DNA of 64,000 nt from Strongylocentrotus droebachiensis (taxonomy: Eukaryota; Echinodermata; Echinoidea; Camarodonta; Strongylocentrotidae): positions 47,373 through 111,372 of the forward strand of contig JAVYIG010006817.1 in NCBI GenBank assembly GCA_035222895.1. The letters run 5' to 3'. The translations under genes were made by a program, and so were the position numbers. This document shows, piece after piece, positions 1-14,385 of the stretch. Below the pieces are notes generated by a model. That model was not told the origin of the DNA. It saw nothing but the letters and a program-made list of their open reading frames with translations, and made no database searches. How positions within the stretch are numbered: the stretch's first letter is position 1; each line of letters opens with the position of its first letter.

Positions 1-660
1 GACATTAATTGCTCACTGATACCAAGGACATATCCAAACTTTCTGCCCTTGGATATTCCAAGCCCCCCTCGCACTTTACGAACTGACCGTATATACGTTC
101 CGATTTCGGGGGGGGGGGGGGGAATTGCAAAGGCTTTTGAAATGAACATTCTAACTTCTATTATCTTTAATGATCGAGGATTTGAACAGTCGTACGATTA
201 ATACAAATCTAAATTTCAATGGATTTCAGGCTTCCTTGAAGGAGGAAAATAGGCTCAGAGTCGTAGTGACGTCAGACAGACTAGTAATGCGATTGCCTAC
301 GATTGGAAGCCGATCCGGCTTTTATTCTGGCCCGAAATCTTAAATGCACGAACATTCCGGTTGTTAGTATTCTCATCATTATTAATTATTTTTAAGAATA
401 AAAAACTTTCATCAGGAAGATGATGTTTGAGATTTCCATAATAATTATTATCTAATAAAATGGTAAGTTCTTCGGATATCGGATCGCAGGTGGATCATAA
501 TAATAGTGTCACGCCCCGCCCCTTTTCACGAGGTCAAAGAATGGTTTTAACTGCGGTAGTTTTACACCATACGATAACGGTTTACCTATTTTATGGATTG
601 TTTTTTTGCTGGTAAGAGAACATCGTAAGAGTTAACACGGAGGTATATCACGCCATCCTG
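1..660. other. Unassigned AT-rich intergenic DNA
   Basis: No open frame, RNA signature or terminal repeat was recognised. The only distinctive feature is a G homopolymer at about 109-122. Confidence 0.5.
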
Positions 661-670
661 AACAAATACC

Positions 671-732
671 ATCTCTCTCTCTCTGTCTCTCTCTCTCTCT
701 CTCCCTATCTCTCTCTCTCTGTCTCTCCCTTC

Positions 733-763
<31 letters not shown>

Positions 764-766
764 TCC

Positions 767-797
<31 letters not shown>

Positions 798-826
798 ATC
801 TCCCCCTCTCTCTCTCTCTCTCTCTT
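671..826. repeat. (CT)n microsatellite
   Basis: An almost pure CT tract with scattered interruptions. Similar CT tracts recur at 1931-1962, 2336-2356 and 4977-5100, so this is a genome-wide simple-repeat habit rather than a local signal. Confidence 0.95.
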
Positions 827-839
827 TTAAAGATGATCA

Positions 840-1926
840 AACATGTAAGATATACAGGGCAGGCAGAATTTCCAATAGACAACGAGTTAATTCCACGCCC
901 ACACAGCTCTTCATGAAAATAAGATTTTTAAATAAAGCAGTGCCAGTGAAGACTCGAAATAGAATTCCCCTTAATTTAAACCATTTCACCTTTTAAAAAA
1001 TTGCATTATTTTATCTTGATTTGCGTTAGTTGACATTTTTGGTCAGTTTTCTGACCAAAAAAAATCAGGATGCTAATTATATAAGCATTATAAATATTTA
1101 TATAATTTATATAATGCATATAATTGCTATACTTGCTACAATTGCTATTATTTGTATGAGTAATGTCATTTTTTGTTGCCGTTTGCATGAATTATGTCAT
1201 TTGTATGATATATGTATATGTGAGGTTAAATTAAATGTATTCTGGTATTACTTTAAAAAAAAAATCTTAATTAGCCTATTGTTTTTTAATTTTTGTTTCA
1301 GTTTCTTTTTACATACGAGATTTTATGTTTTTAATGACGAAATGTAATTTGCAGGGAAGTGATTGAAACAAAATTGAAATGTTAAGAGACTTGAACAGAA
1401 GGAGCGGGGAGATACAAAAAATACATAGATGTGACCATGAAAGATAACTAATAATATAAAACAATATTAACAAAATAAGATAACTCAGTATTAATAAAAT
1501 ATAATAAACTAGATAGTTTAGAGACTGATTAAGTAAGTAGCCACTATCCACATATTGCTCTACAACTTAAGATCGTCGGTCAATCGGGATTTTCGATTAT
1601 CTCCTAATTATAATAATTGCGCTATTCCGATTTTAGATTATCTCTTAATGTACTTTGATCTAGTAAAAATGACTTGAGTGAACGATGGAGGAAGAGTTGG
1701 TCAATTACGCGATTAACGTTCCAGGGAGTGATGAACAACGGGTCATTTACATTTGGAAGCAACCTCTTTCACCTGTATGTTCGCAAGTTGCATGTAAGAC
1801 TCCGACATTATTTGTGACATAGATTAATTTGAACCTCTAGGCAAAGCTTGTCGGCATACTTCAAAAGAACACCTTCCTTTTTTGTTCACCCTCGTAAAAA
1901 AAAAAAATCATCCAATATGTGATTCC

Positions 1927-1964
<38 letters not shown>

Positions 1965-4950
1965 AGTGTTTTATGTGTGTGTGTGGCTGATGTTGCTATG
2001 GACGGACTCCATGTGGGTGTAGGGTGGGGGGGGGGGGGGGGGGTTAGATGGGGAAAGTTGGCTCTTGTCCTCCAAGTCTAAATCGTTCTCCACTTAATTA
2101 CCCCCATCCCTCCCCCCTCCACTGGCAAATTTGAGACCCTTCTCCCCCACCTCTCCGATTTTAAATTCATACTTATTTATTTTAATCTTCTTTTTGTGCT
2201 GTTGTTGCTAAACCAATAATAATATTGTGCCCTCCCCAATCCCCAAGTGGTGTGAGGATTTGCGATGTATTTTCAGTTTGCATTTTCCCTTTAAAATCAG
2301 GCCTATGTGTGATTGTTCTTTCTCTGTCCCACTTTCACTCTCTCTCTCTCTCTCTTTTTTTTTTCTTCCCCCCCCCTCCCACACACACCCACTCTCTCTT
2401 TCCAATTACTAGAGCCCTCCTAAAGGAAAGTTACTACAACAGGGTATACAATAAAATTTAAAGAGATATACCAGCTTGATACCCTCTGCATGGTTAATCG
2501 TTGCCCAATAAAGGGTGTACGATGTATTTCATAATTATTGTATCACGTTATGTACTGACAGCCAGAAGTAAACACCAGTAACAGTGTAAGATTGGTTCCT
2601 ATTCTATTTACATTTGAATGTTTCAGAATCCCAGAGTTGGTTTGTTTTACGATAACAAACCATACACATATTTCGCTTTCCCAATTTAACTTTCGCTACT
2701 CGATTTGAAAGGACTGGTACTGTATAAGCTGGACACAGTCATGTCTATATTTTGTTAATGTTTACGCGTGTTTTAAACATACGAAGAAAACGATGATATG
2801 TTATGCATGTATTAAAACTTTGCAATCTTTAATAATTTTGTACAGTGTCTCTCAGGAAAACGGTTTTAATACTGAAAGAGCTACCCTGATTAAATCAAAC
2901 GAAAAAAAGAAAGAGAAAAGAACTAACTCTGTATTAAAGCATTATGTGTTAACGCACTTCTGGCTCCGAACAGATTGTCCGCTATAAAAAGTAGAATGTG
3001 ATTGTACTCTACTTCACGGTTGATATTCCGTAAACCCTCCTCAAAGTTATGACAAGGTCATAGGATTATAAAAATATCGAATACCAGCTTATTCCCTTCC
3101 CGTTATATATGTTACGCAAGGAGGGGTTAAAACAATAGCCCCCATTACTATCATTGATCGTAGATGAATGGGGGTAGTGAATAAACCTATTAAATCTTAT
3201 AGGGGCATATGCAATATGGAAGATACCACGACAACAATGACACCGTCTTTCCGAGAAAGAAAAAGGTTTTCCTGACGGAATAGAGTGGGTTTTCTTATTT
3301 TTTTTTGTTAATGCTCATAAAACATAACGGCACATGAAATACACGGAACCATGTGACCCCAATTCGACGATCCGTGTCCAACAACGAGCATGTATCTTAA
3401 TATAGCTAAACCAATTTCATTCATCTAAAACAAGGATTCTTTCCCCCATCTCTTCTCGACTGAAAATTAAATATTGATGAGAATTCAATTCCGGCATGCA
3501 TGATGGCAGAAATTCATGCTTTTGAAAGATCAAAATAGAATTGATACTTCGCAGATCTCCCATTTCGGTGTTTCGTAAGCCATTTTGACGTAAACTTCTC
3601 AAGAAATGCGAATACACTTTCCCTCGAGAACCATCTAATATTTTTCATCCGCGGCACACTAAGGCAGTATTGGGCCATTTTTAGTTTTTCTTTTCTGTTT
3701 TTTATAATAAATACTGGATATATCTTTCTCAAATGTAATCACAGCATATTCTGTTATAAGATGAATGTGATCACTTTATTGAAACTTCTGCAATAAAAGA
3801 ACACGTACATTATGACAAAGGCATAAAGGAAAAGGAGGGCATACTAAGAAAAGCCCAGGACTTGATTGATAGGGCAGGTAACATTAAAACAAATACAAAT
3901 CATGGGAAATAACTTTTAAACATAAAAAATGGTAGTTATACTGATTGGGTAACCACGTTATGTGATAAATGTAATAAAGTATTGAAAAATATAGAAATAC
4001 GGTAAATACTAAGTTGTTCATACATATCAGGGGTAATCCAGACAAAATGTAATTCATATCCTGACACTGTCACTGCCCCCCCCCCCTCACCACCACATAG
4101 GATATTAAAGTAAAGGAATATAGATTTGTAGAATTGTAGTAATGAGTATAGTGATGTAGTGATGATGATGGGCATAATAGTGCCTCAGGCCTACTACAAT
4201 CATACTAACAACGTGGTACACGGAGAAGGTTTTGGGCTTCCCATAACAAATTAAGAGGTCACTGCTAATTGCGAAATTATCTCGAAAAAATTGAACTTTG
4301 TTGGTCTACCAAATTCATTTAGGATGGTTTTCAGTCGTTTTGTATTTTCCAAAGAGATAAAACCCCAGGAGCCAAAATCGATAGGAAAGTATTGTACAGA
4401 GTATCCTTGTGATTTAATATCAGTCATAACATAATTATATTATGCATACGATATGAAATCGAGAATAATCGTAATGAAAGGCTGTCCATTAAAAAATGAA
4501 GGGATAAAGATATCTACGAAGATTGTCAACTGATAACAAAATATGTCATACGCTTTTACTAAAATGTATGCACCATTAACATTGGAAATCACGTTAGTCA
4601 TTTTCCATGGCGATTATTTGAGATGTCACGGGAAGTTTTCCTTTCGATTAAAAAAAAAGGATTTGAAGATATTTTTAATTCAAGACGTATCGTTATCAAA
4701 TATCATCAACAAATAAATGGCCAGATGCCCTATTTGTCAAATATTCTTTCAGAGACTCATTTCTTCATAAATAGCTATGCTCACTAGAGCGTGAATAGTA
4801 TGATTCGAAATGCATATCATATTAAAGAGAATGAATGTAAGTTTGATAAGTTTATATTAAATATTTTTTGCTGATTGCATATAATATCTACTTGGAGTGA
4901 AAAGGGAGTAGGGGAAGAAAGGGAAAGAGGGAGAATCAGATTTGGAAGTA
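840..4950. other. Unassigned AT-rich DNA with simple repeats
   Basis: Contains short CT tracts, a G run at about 2027-2043 and a C run at about 4078-4087. The open frames are short, composition-biased and lack recognisable domains. No exon could be supported. Confidence 0.5.
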
Positions 4951-4956
4951 TAACCC

Positions 4957-5100
<144 letters not shown>

Positions 5101-6100
5101 TCTTCACCATCAATCATATGAAATTCTACTTATATATATCTTTATCCACCCAAAACATGAATTAATTGATAATCTATATATTCATGGTATTGACAACATT
5201 TCGATAAGGCGGCTCATATAAAATTGCTATAAATACAAAACTGACATTAATCGCCTGGGTTACAATATAACGCATGTTTCAAGACCAGGTGGATTTCTAT
5301 CAAATCATTCGAATAATTCGGGTACAGAGTTTGTACAAATTAGGTAGATTGTGGATATCTAGGATGGTGATTTAGCAGATAAATAGCTTAGCTTTGAAAA
5401 TCATGGATCATAATTTCCTACAATAACACGCAAGGGAACTTTATATTCATTCGTTTTCCATGTTATCCATCAAATCTACAGTTTCGGGTGTTGCACAAAA
5501 CATAAGTTTGATACATTTACATTTAAATTATTTTTTCTGAGTAAACGTGGGGTTGAAAGCTGATCATGAAAAATGGGGAAAACCCTTTGCATAGCTATGA
5601 TTGCAGTCCAGAAAAATGGTAAAATAACATTAAAGGAAGGGGAACCCCCTGGAGCATGGAATAAGAGGAGAGGAACTGGAATATAATGACGTATACAAGA
5701 AGGTTTGAATCCAGGATTTGTACGAAGTGGGGCACAGTATTCCGGTCAAGTTTTCACACAAGTCGAATTCAGAATTTTCAACCCTGTTAACTCATACCAA
5801 ACCCTTACCCTAAACAAAAACCCATACCCAACCTAAAACCAAATCGCAACCCAAACTCTGACCCTATATCTTTCACGAAATAAAAGCCCTTGCAGAGCCA
5901 TTTTTGCGTCGTAGCAAAAAAAATAATAGGGACTTTTAGAATGAGTGGACGAGAACACGACGTACGCCGACTGATCATACGTGTCAACGTACTCAACTGC
6001 CCATGTTGACTACAATTAGAAATCTTTTAGATTGCACTCGACGATATACATGCATGCAGGAAGTAACACTATGAATTACATGACAGACAAAGAAAGAGGA
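5101..6100. other. Unassigned DNA
   Basis: No gene seen. A C/A-rich stretch at about 5785-5870 contains scattered ACCC and CCCTA words loosely like degenerate telomeric repeat, but without clear periodicity. Confidence 0.45.
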
Positions 6101-6101
6101 C

Positions 6102-6584
6102 AAAATATACAGTTCCTCATTCTACCCTCAACAATAGGCCATTTTCTTAATGTAACCAAATTTAATGCATAGGTCTTTGTGAAGTGCCTCAATACAAATT
6201 ATTTCATTCACCTGATAGGAATAGTAGTATTTCAATAGTCAGAATGCAACTGCATATATTAAGTGTTGCTATAGGTAGGTCAAGCCATAATGTTTGTCCA
6301 ACGTGGCAACAACTAATGTATGCAGTTAGGATTCTGTCTATTGAAATACTATTATTCTTATCAGGTGAATGAAATAGTTTGTATTGAGGCACTTCACCAA
6401 GACCTATGCATTAAATTTGGTTACATTACGAAAATGGCCTATTGCTGTGGTAGAACATCCCTTCACTGCTATTATGTAAAAATGTGTAGAACAGGTGAAT
6501 ATGCATGTGACACTTGTTCTACACATTTTTACATAATAGCAGGGAAGGGATGTTCCTTTGTCTACCTGAGGAACTGTATATTTT
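6102..6584. repeat. Nested foldback (giant palindrome)
   Basis: Left arm 6132-6287 pairs with 6289-6444 about centre 6288, so both strands encode nearly the same 62-residue frame (6184-6372 plus, 6204-6392 minus). A second hairpin, 6453-6493 with 6515-6555 about centre 6504, sits in the right flank. Outside both, 6102-6119 pairs with 6567-6584. The outer arms come back into register only if the roughly 110-bp second hairpin is removed, so a smaller foldback appears inserted in the right arm of a larger one. This is probably a foldback or MITE-type element. No transposase is visible. Confidence 0.85.
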
Positions 6585-6589
6585 ATGCC

Positions 6590-8000
6590 CACGCGGCATA
6601 TACTAGTACCGTACTAGATTTAGGAAAATCAAGGTTGACGCATTCTCGATCGCCGACTGAGACGACGTGACGCATGCGCAGTGCCTTAAAAGGACGTCAC
6701 ACGTTGCAGTCAAAGCTGTAAACGTGCAAATCTAAAAGTCCCTAATGTCGGGTCTCTTAAGCCCGCCCCGACCCCCCCCCCCCCCCCCACTCAGTGTTAT
6801 TTAGGGTATTCGTATGCATGTTCCCTCCCTTTGTGGTAACACGGTCGCTAGCATTGGCGAATCAAAAAGAAATTCAGGTACACCGTCTTACAACCGTTTG
6901 CAAAGGCTTACGACTGTTTTGCAAACGCTCGCAACTGTTTGCAGAATAATAAATTCGCAAATACAAATTGTTTGCTACAGTGATAATCGTTTGCGAACTT
7001 TTTACAACCTTTAAAGTAGATATTCATTGATTTTGAAAACTAACCTTATTTGAAACTTTGATTCGACAAGGTTATCAAAATTCAGTGCTTGGAAACATTC
7101 GAAGTAATGATTATTATAAATTAAAAAACGCTTAAATACAGCCACGGCATAGCACCTGAAGAGCTCTTCGAACGCTGCTGAGATGACTGTGTGAGATCAC
7201 AGTATGGACATGATTTGCACAAGCAGACGATGTCCCATGACATCTCACACATTTTCAGTGCCTGTTTTTCCATCTTCTCTTGAGTTCTTTCTCTTACTTC
7301 ACTACCGTCAGGCTAAATGTATTATATATTGCCTCACTCTAAACCCCATACATTGTTTTATTTTAATGCAAATGCAGCGATACAAAAAGAAAGGAATCTG
7401 TAGCTTGTAAACAAATAAGACGCCATTGTATATTCAGCTGCACACACCGCGGTATGTTCGGCGTTTCAAGAGGGAACAAATGCCGTCCTTAATATCATTC
7501 CGGGGTTTTTTCAATTTGAAAGTCTGGTTTCTTTGATTGTTAATTAACCCCTATCCTGATAATATTTCAGTTATCAGAATCGGGTCATACCCCCTTTTGA
7601 ATGGTTTGACATGCCATTACATTTATATACACTAAACTCATTATAATTTGACAAATAATAGCTTTGCAATTATGTTCATTCTTTATGGGATGTCGTCTGC
7701 TTGGGCAGTATTGGTCGATATAGTGACGTCATTTAAACATCGTTATTTTTCCGGCGAATCTGTCGTATATCCCAGCTGCTATGGAGGTGGTTGTATTTGT
7801 ATTTTTATAAATCACCCGATATGTAGTTGACCTAAAACTAGTACGGTGGTCATATGTTAGCTTACCAGTTTCTAGTGATACATTAGTTGACATATTTGTG
7901 ATTTTCTTTGAATTTCACCTTTGAAGAACCTTTTGCAACCTGTTACGAACCGTTTGCAACCTTTTACGTACTCTGGCGAAACCCCGAATTCGCTACGTTC
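6590..8000. other. Unassigned DNA with CGTTTGCAACC-like motifs
   Basis: A C run lies at about 6773-6789. Words of the form CGTTTGCAA or its variants recur at 6892-7005 and again at 7930-7965, near the two ends of a roughly 1.1-kb interval. No coding potential was recognised between them. Confidence 0.4.
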
Positions 8001-8004
8001 TTAA

Positions 8005-8653
8005 AGGCCCTTTTACACTTTCACGGATCGCATCACGGATCATCCCGGATCTTAATCCGGGGTGTTCCGGCGTGCGACACCACGATTTCTTCTCGATGCC
8101 GGTGTGGATACGTTCCGAACTGGGTGTATACACGGGCAAGTACGGTGTCTCCACGGACAGACAAGGTAGCAACGCGGACCACGCCGGAAACGCATACGGA
8201 GCTAACACGGATTTCAAGGAAGAGCACGGAGGCTACTGGGTACTTTTACGGTCCTTACACGGAGGTGTACGTTGTCTATTGGGATATCTCCGGAATGTTG
8301 ACGGGTGACTTGAGCTTGTAGGCGCTCATTTGATATACGGAATTTCAAACCCGGATGAAACCGGTGTTAATACGGACCTCCCGGTGTCTACACGGACTGT
8401 CCCCCGGATGTACTCGGCGGCTACACGGAAGTATACGGTGCCTACAGGGAAGAGGACGGATTGTTTCATACGTGAACTCCGGGATAAAAAATTAAGCATG
8501 CTTAATTTTTTTCCCCGGATATGACGGTACGCCAAGGATCACGCCGGATGCCTCCCCGGTGTATACACGGTAATGCCGGAGATAACACGGATGATCCCGG
8601 AGCGACGATCCGGGATGATCCGTGATGCGATCCGTGAAAGTGTAAAAGGGCCT
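8005..8653. mobile_element. MITE with perfect 47-bp TIRs, PIF/Harbinger-like
   Basis: The first 47 bp (8005-8051) and last 47 bp (8607-8653) are exact inverted complements, beginning AGGCCCTTTTACAC. The trinucleotide TAA flanks both ends (8002-8004 and 8654-8656). A 3-bp TWA target duplication is the rule for PIF/Harbinger elements. A TTAA duplication, as in Kolobok or piggyBac, was considered but leaves the termini asymmetric. The interior has no transposase and is densely filled with short ACACGG-type words on both strands. Frames crossing it are by-products. Confidence 0.88.
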
Positions 8654-8659
8654 TAAGCA

Positions 8660-9295
8660 TTCGCCGCTGTGTGAGCTTCCACCTTTACAGAAAGAGATAG
8701 AAAAACGACGACAACTTAAGTGGTACCAAATTATTGCATTAATATTCCCCCAAACAAGATGCGAGAGCTCACCATAATCTTTATGGTCCGTAAACAAATT
8801 GCTTTCTTTTTATCCTTTTATCGTCGCCCGCGCGGTCATTGACATAATCTTATTTATAGCCCTGTCGACACGGAACCATCACAGTTTAAACTTTAAAACA
8901 AATTGCGAAACCTCAAAGTTTTAAACGACGACCTTATAGCTTACTAGCAAAACCGAGAGTTTACACGGGACCGAAACAACGAGTTTTTATAACTGCACGC
9001 CGAACAGGCAGTCGTTCATGCTGTAATAACCTAGAAGTTCATTGCGTCCGCACTGCATATAAATTCATGTAAGGACCCCCCCCCCCCCCCCCTTCCCGGG
9101 TGCTCGTAGTTACTTATCTCTCCCTCGTGGTTTATAACTTCGAGTAACATTATAGCTACGAAACCACGAGTGCATTCGCATGGTCCTTTTACTACAAAAT
9201 AACCTGACAACCATAAGCCAATCTTAAAGTTGACGGACTACCGTGTGAACCTCACTTGAAATATTGCTCGTGGTTTATAACTTCGAGCAAACTAA
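8660..9295. other. Unassigned DNA
   Basis: No gene recognised. A C homopolymer lies at about 9068-9083, and the words TCGTGGTTTATAACTTCGAG recur at 9126 and 9269, a short local duplication. Confidence 0.45.
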
Positions 9296-9440
9296 AGTTC
9301 AGTTTCAGTTTATTTTCATATTTCACATGTTGTATAATACATCATTACATTTGGCATGTTACATATTTGTAATCATTTTTGGATGCATTTATACAAACAA
9401 AAAGAATAATACATAAGACTAAGTTAAATAAAGGAAGAAA
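9296..9440 (-). mobile_element. LINE 3' tail, CR1/L2-like
   Basis: Read on the minus strand the segment ends in AATAAACTGAAACTGAAC, the A-rich and TGAAAC-type tail typical of chicken-repeat/L2-like non-LTR elements. A closely similar tail occurs at 51165-51350. No attached reverse transcriptase frame was found, so this is a 5'-truncated copy. Confidence 0.5.
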
Positions 9441-12400
9441 TAATGGAGCCTAAAGAGAAAGCAATGCTTGTAGTTGTTGAAACCATGCACGGGTACATCT
9501 GCACGATCCTTAAATTCCAGATAACCTCCGAGTTTAACTCCACAAGCTAAACTGAAAGTTGATCGATTCCCATGTGAACCTAGCGACTATAACATCCTGG
9601 TTTTGTGGTGTTTTGGCATGAACGGCTTGATTGGTGTGATAATATTAATCCTCATAATTATAAAATCTCAATTTATACGTCAAAAGGCCATATTCATTAA
9701 TAAACGGCATCAAACGGCTTTACAGGATAATAGACATCAGATGAACAGATTGGTGAAGGTTTGAAGGGCAAGGATAAATCTAGAAAGGATGATTGGACGA
9801 GTTACTGTAGATTTAAAAGGGGTGAAATGGCAATCATTCTCCTGTATGATCAGATAAATCTCCTATTAGTCCATTCCGAGGTGGTGTGATCCCTGTCGAC
9901 CAAATATCAACTTTCCACTGTCTTTACAAAATTGTATTTTTGTTTCGTTTGTCATATGATAAATAATAATATTTCGTCATCATAACACCCTGGAAAAATT
10001 TACAGTGGACATTACATATAATTCGGATACTTCTCCGCCCGAATATTCTTTTAATTTCAAAAAAATATCCGGGGCTGTTGATGGTGGAAGGAAGAAAAGT
10101 TAACCATAATGTCAACGTGTTTCATTTTTGCGTGGGAGATGAGATTATCTCGTGTTGTTGTAATTGTGCGCGTGAGGTAGGAGACAAGCGGGCAAACATG
10201 TTTGTAAATCATGATGACTGGCTTCTTTCAATATTCCACAGTTCTTTCAAATTCATACCAAAAGGTGCCAAGTCCTCATAAAAATATGAAGGATTAAATG
10301 CATCAGTTGTATTTTAACAGTTTAGGTATAAGGCCTGATAGTTTGGCTACAGTTTAAAGATAAACTTTAGTACTGGTAATGCGATTGCATTGTGAAAGAA
10401 AAGGTGTGGAACGGATCAGAAACAGTTGATCATGTAGCATGTAATTATTGGTGTGCACTGCAAGGTTCTGGAGTCATCAAAATTATAATAAATTTGACCG
10501 AGTCTTGGTAAAGTAACAAGCACTGTACACAGAAAGCTATATATGGGACAACACACATGGTGTCGGGGTTAGTACTACCTTGATTTCCTTGTCTTTCTAT
10601 GCTCATTACTCAAGCAGTATACATTTTCTTCCAAAATTGTTCGGCACATTTTATTTATTTGTAATCTTGAACATTCAGTGTAAGTCTCGTTTGATTCTGT
10701 GAGAATTAATTTTCTTTTTTTGACCAGAACTGGAATTTATCTTTAAGTTTGTATTAGAGAGCACGATCGTAAAAAAATTAGTGTATATCCCATACAAATC
10801 CTGTTTGGATTACGTTGTAATGTTGGTATATTTCAAAGCGCTAATTAGCGTAATTGCCGTAAGTTAATTTGTAAATGTCCTTTCGATCGTTTTATTAAGA
10901 CAATTGCACGTAGGATTTAAGTTGGGCATCATTTTGTATTAAAACAAATCTGGATTTCGCGCCGTATTGGATGCAACGTGAACTGGTGATTATTCTTTTC
11001 ATTCAACTTTTACAAGGTGATTACCAAATATGATATTAAAGTAAAGTGCTTCGGATATTCACAGGCATATTAATCACAAAATCATCCCATTCCTCAGAAA
11101 TGAATTTAGAGCCTTCTAGCTCCTCACAGAAAGAGAGAGGTAGAAGTGACCACACAAAGGAAGATGTGATATCATCCACTAACAGAAGAGAGGAAAGGGC
11201 GGCCATCTTGAGATATGATTCAAGATGCCTCTATTCTTTATGATTATTTGCCCAGCTTGACTATACCTATTACATCAAGAGATAAATTTCTGTTTGCAAA
11301 TCCTCTAACCCTAAATGGAAAATATGATCGAAGCGACGGCTCAATGCTTCTTCCAGGAATACTCATTCATCGCCAAACTACGATAGAAGGATTAGTGGTA
11401 TTTTTCACCACGATTTAAGCCTGTCGTGACATGATTACAAGCATGGGACTAAGAGATATATTACGAAAGTGTTGTTTTGACTAAATAGAAGAGGAAGTGA
11501 AAGATCAAAGTAGATTAGAGAAAAGGAATGCAATCTAAAAGAAAAAGAATAAAATCTTTCTTTCATAATTTGTTTGCCATTCCTTTTAAGGGAAATATGC
11601 AATAAAGTAATATCCTCTCTAAAATTGCAGATTTGTATGGATAAATTTATAAATTAATGACATGACTGCTCTGAATTTACTGAGAAGATGTGTCTATCTT
11701 TGTAAAGAAAATATCATTAATTTACAATTTCTCCTCGAAATATACCCATCCCTGCATGTCTGTCTGTATTCAAGCATGATAAAAGGTTGCATTTTTCAGC
11801 ATATATTATTCATAGTTTGAATAATTTTGCGTGTAAACAAGCTCCATGACCGAGTTGCCGATTGGTCTCCAAGGAAATAGTAATCTTCATGACCTTAAAA
11901 TTCATGGCCATTTTATTTCGATTTATAACTCATGGGATTCCCCCTCAATTTCATTTCATGTATCTAACCGTTTGTCCGATATCCTCTACTTCTGCCTAAT
12001 GGAATTTTAAGGATGATATTATAATCCTGTAATCTACAATTTCTCTCTCTGAAATTAAATATCTTGTTGACATCAAGGAACCTTTTCCCCTGAAAAAACA
12101 CAAAAAAGTAATTTATAAATCGCATCTATAGATGAGCGCTCTGGTTTTTGTACTAATTCGTTTAGATTACAGTTTCTCCTGCGAAATAGGATCATTTAAT
12201 GGAATCATTTTGACACGCAGTTTTTTTTCTTTCCATATTTTTCCCTCCACAGGGATTTTATTGATTCTCATTGGAAACAAATTAACAAAATGTATATTCA
12301 AGGTAATTTCCATTTATAACATAAATAAAATTGGCTTCTCAAGATACAAGTATTGTTGAACTGTTGAGTTAACAGATAACTAACAAATCTATAATTAATT

Positions 12401-14380
12401 TCTGATATTCATGGAAAGAAATGCAGTTTTGCTTCCATTCCAGAGAAGAACAACTCACATAAACAAATAAACAACAACAAACAAATAAAATACCAAAAAC
12501 AAGCAAATGTCAATGAAACAAAAACAAACATAAACAATGACGATGACAATGATATTAGCTTTAAGGATGACAATAGTGATAATAATACTGATTATGATAA
12601 TAATAATTAATAATCATAATCATAGCAAAACTAATAATATTATTAATTATAACGGTAATGATAAAAAATAATGATAATAACAATAAAAATAATCATCACT
12701 ATCATCGTCATCATCATCATTATCAATATCATCATCATCATCACAAATCACAATGCGCTACATATTGATCACTACAAACTATGAGTGATAAAGACAAATG
12801 AAGCTTTTCCATATTCAACGAGGAAACAATTCAAGTTTAGTGACTATATATTATATATTTCTATATTACAGACTTACCCGCATAATTGAATCATAATGTT
12901 ATTATCTTCCGTTCCTTTACTAGGGTTCCTAGTCATTAAATATTAGTGTTCCTATTCATGTTATACGACCATCAGACAGAACAGGAACAAGATCAAGATA
13001 TAATATTGGTGTTTCTCAGGTCACTTTGAAGCTGTCTAGCTTTGTTGAAACTTCCACTGTTATGATCATAATGGCCATTTCATTTTTTACAGCCAATATT
13101 ACATGTTTATTAATCTTATAATTCATATAAATATTGTTTTGGGTAATGAATAAATATGAACAAATCAGTCTGTGACTGCTAGTCGTGTACTTTAACAAAC
13201 CTGTATTGTATGAATTCAATGGAGAAACTATATCTTATTATACATTTTATACCTCTAGAGTTTGAATAGGATCCAACTAGCTCCCTTCCACGTTTCAAGG
13301 AAAGTCGCAAATATGAACCTAATAGGATTCAACTCTTGCAGAATTCATAGACACATTCGAACCCCTGAAGTTTAATGTTACATCTCAAGGCTATTGCTTA
13401 AGTGTCCATGTCCATGTCAATGTCAATGTCAATGTCAAAATGACACCGCTGCCTTTTCTTGTAGAAATAGCATTGTTTTCGCTTGAATTTCGATAACATT
13501 CTCATCATACTTACTATCTAGACTAGAATATAAGAAATAAGATGAGATCAAGCATAAGGGGAATACCGTCGCCAATTTTCGTCAATTTATTGGGTGCGTA
13601 GACGTAAGGCCCCTTAATGCTGTTATTATATATGTAAGAGGGGGGGGGGCAATTCAAACAATCATTTCCTATGGCACACTGTAAAAAGAAAAACACTTTA
13701 CTATAAGGTGAAGCTGTTGTGTAATTTTATATTATTGCTTTGCTTTCCTGCATTTTTTTTTGGGGGGCCCCGCTCACGTAAAATATCCCACCGATGAATT
13801 CGCTATTCATATTGTTGGCAGCCTGGCATAGAAAAATCATACAAAACATAATAGAACAAATAATTTGTCAGTATCATTTACGTTTCTTTCAAGCAACTTT
13901 TTTCACTTTTTGCTCAACCCTTTTAAAGGTCTATGAAAACAAAAGAATTTGTTGTATGGCTGATTTGATGAATGCTCAATACGAATAGAATTGTATATTA
14001 ATCGTTTATTTCCAAAACAGGCTATTTTGCCCTCAGAATTCAATATTTAAATCCAGTTAGTACGTTTCTTGTCCAGTAAATGACGTATCGCCTTAATCAA
14101 TGGGTTTTATGATAGTCATAGTGTTCGGGAATAAGCCACATCATCACATGAATAATATTTATTTATATATAAGCATCATCATGGAAGCTATTACCAAACA
14201 AAAGTAAAAGTAAAATTAATAATGGAATTTCTTTCGAGGAAGAAAAGGGCAAGAACGAAGTAGAATACTATAGTTGTTATTTGTTTTCGGGTTCTTTCTC
14301 TTCTATTTTGAAGTGATGTGTATGCATTGCTTAGTGGCGTGGAAACGATGTGTGTGAGTGTGTTGGGGAGGGGTATAGGC
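9441..14380. other. Unassigned AT-rich DNA
   Basis: No exon could be supported. Simple-sequence pieces include CAA/ATA-rich DNA at about 12460-12760 and a hexamer array of TGTCAA type at about 13402-13441. Open frames are short and domain-free. Confidence 0.5.
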
Positions 14381-14385
14381 ACGTG

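Noticed and set aside
7908..8321. 137-codon plus-strand frame
   Set aside because: It crosses the left terminus of the MITE at 8005 and has no domain; it is created by the repeat-rich interior.
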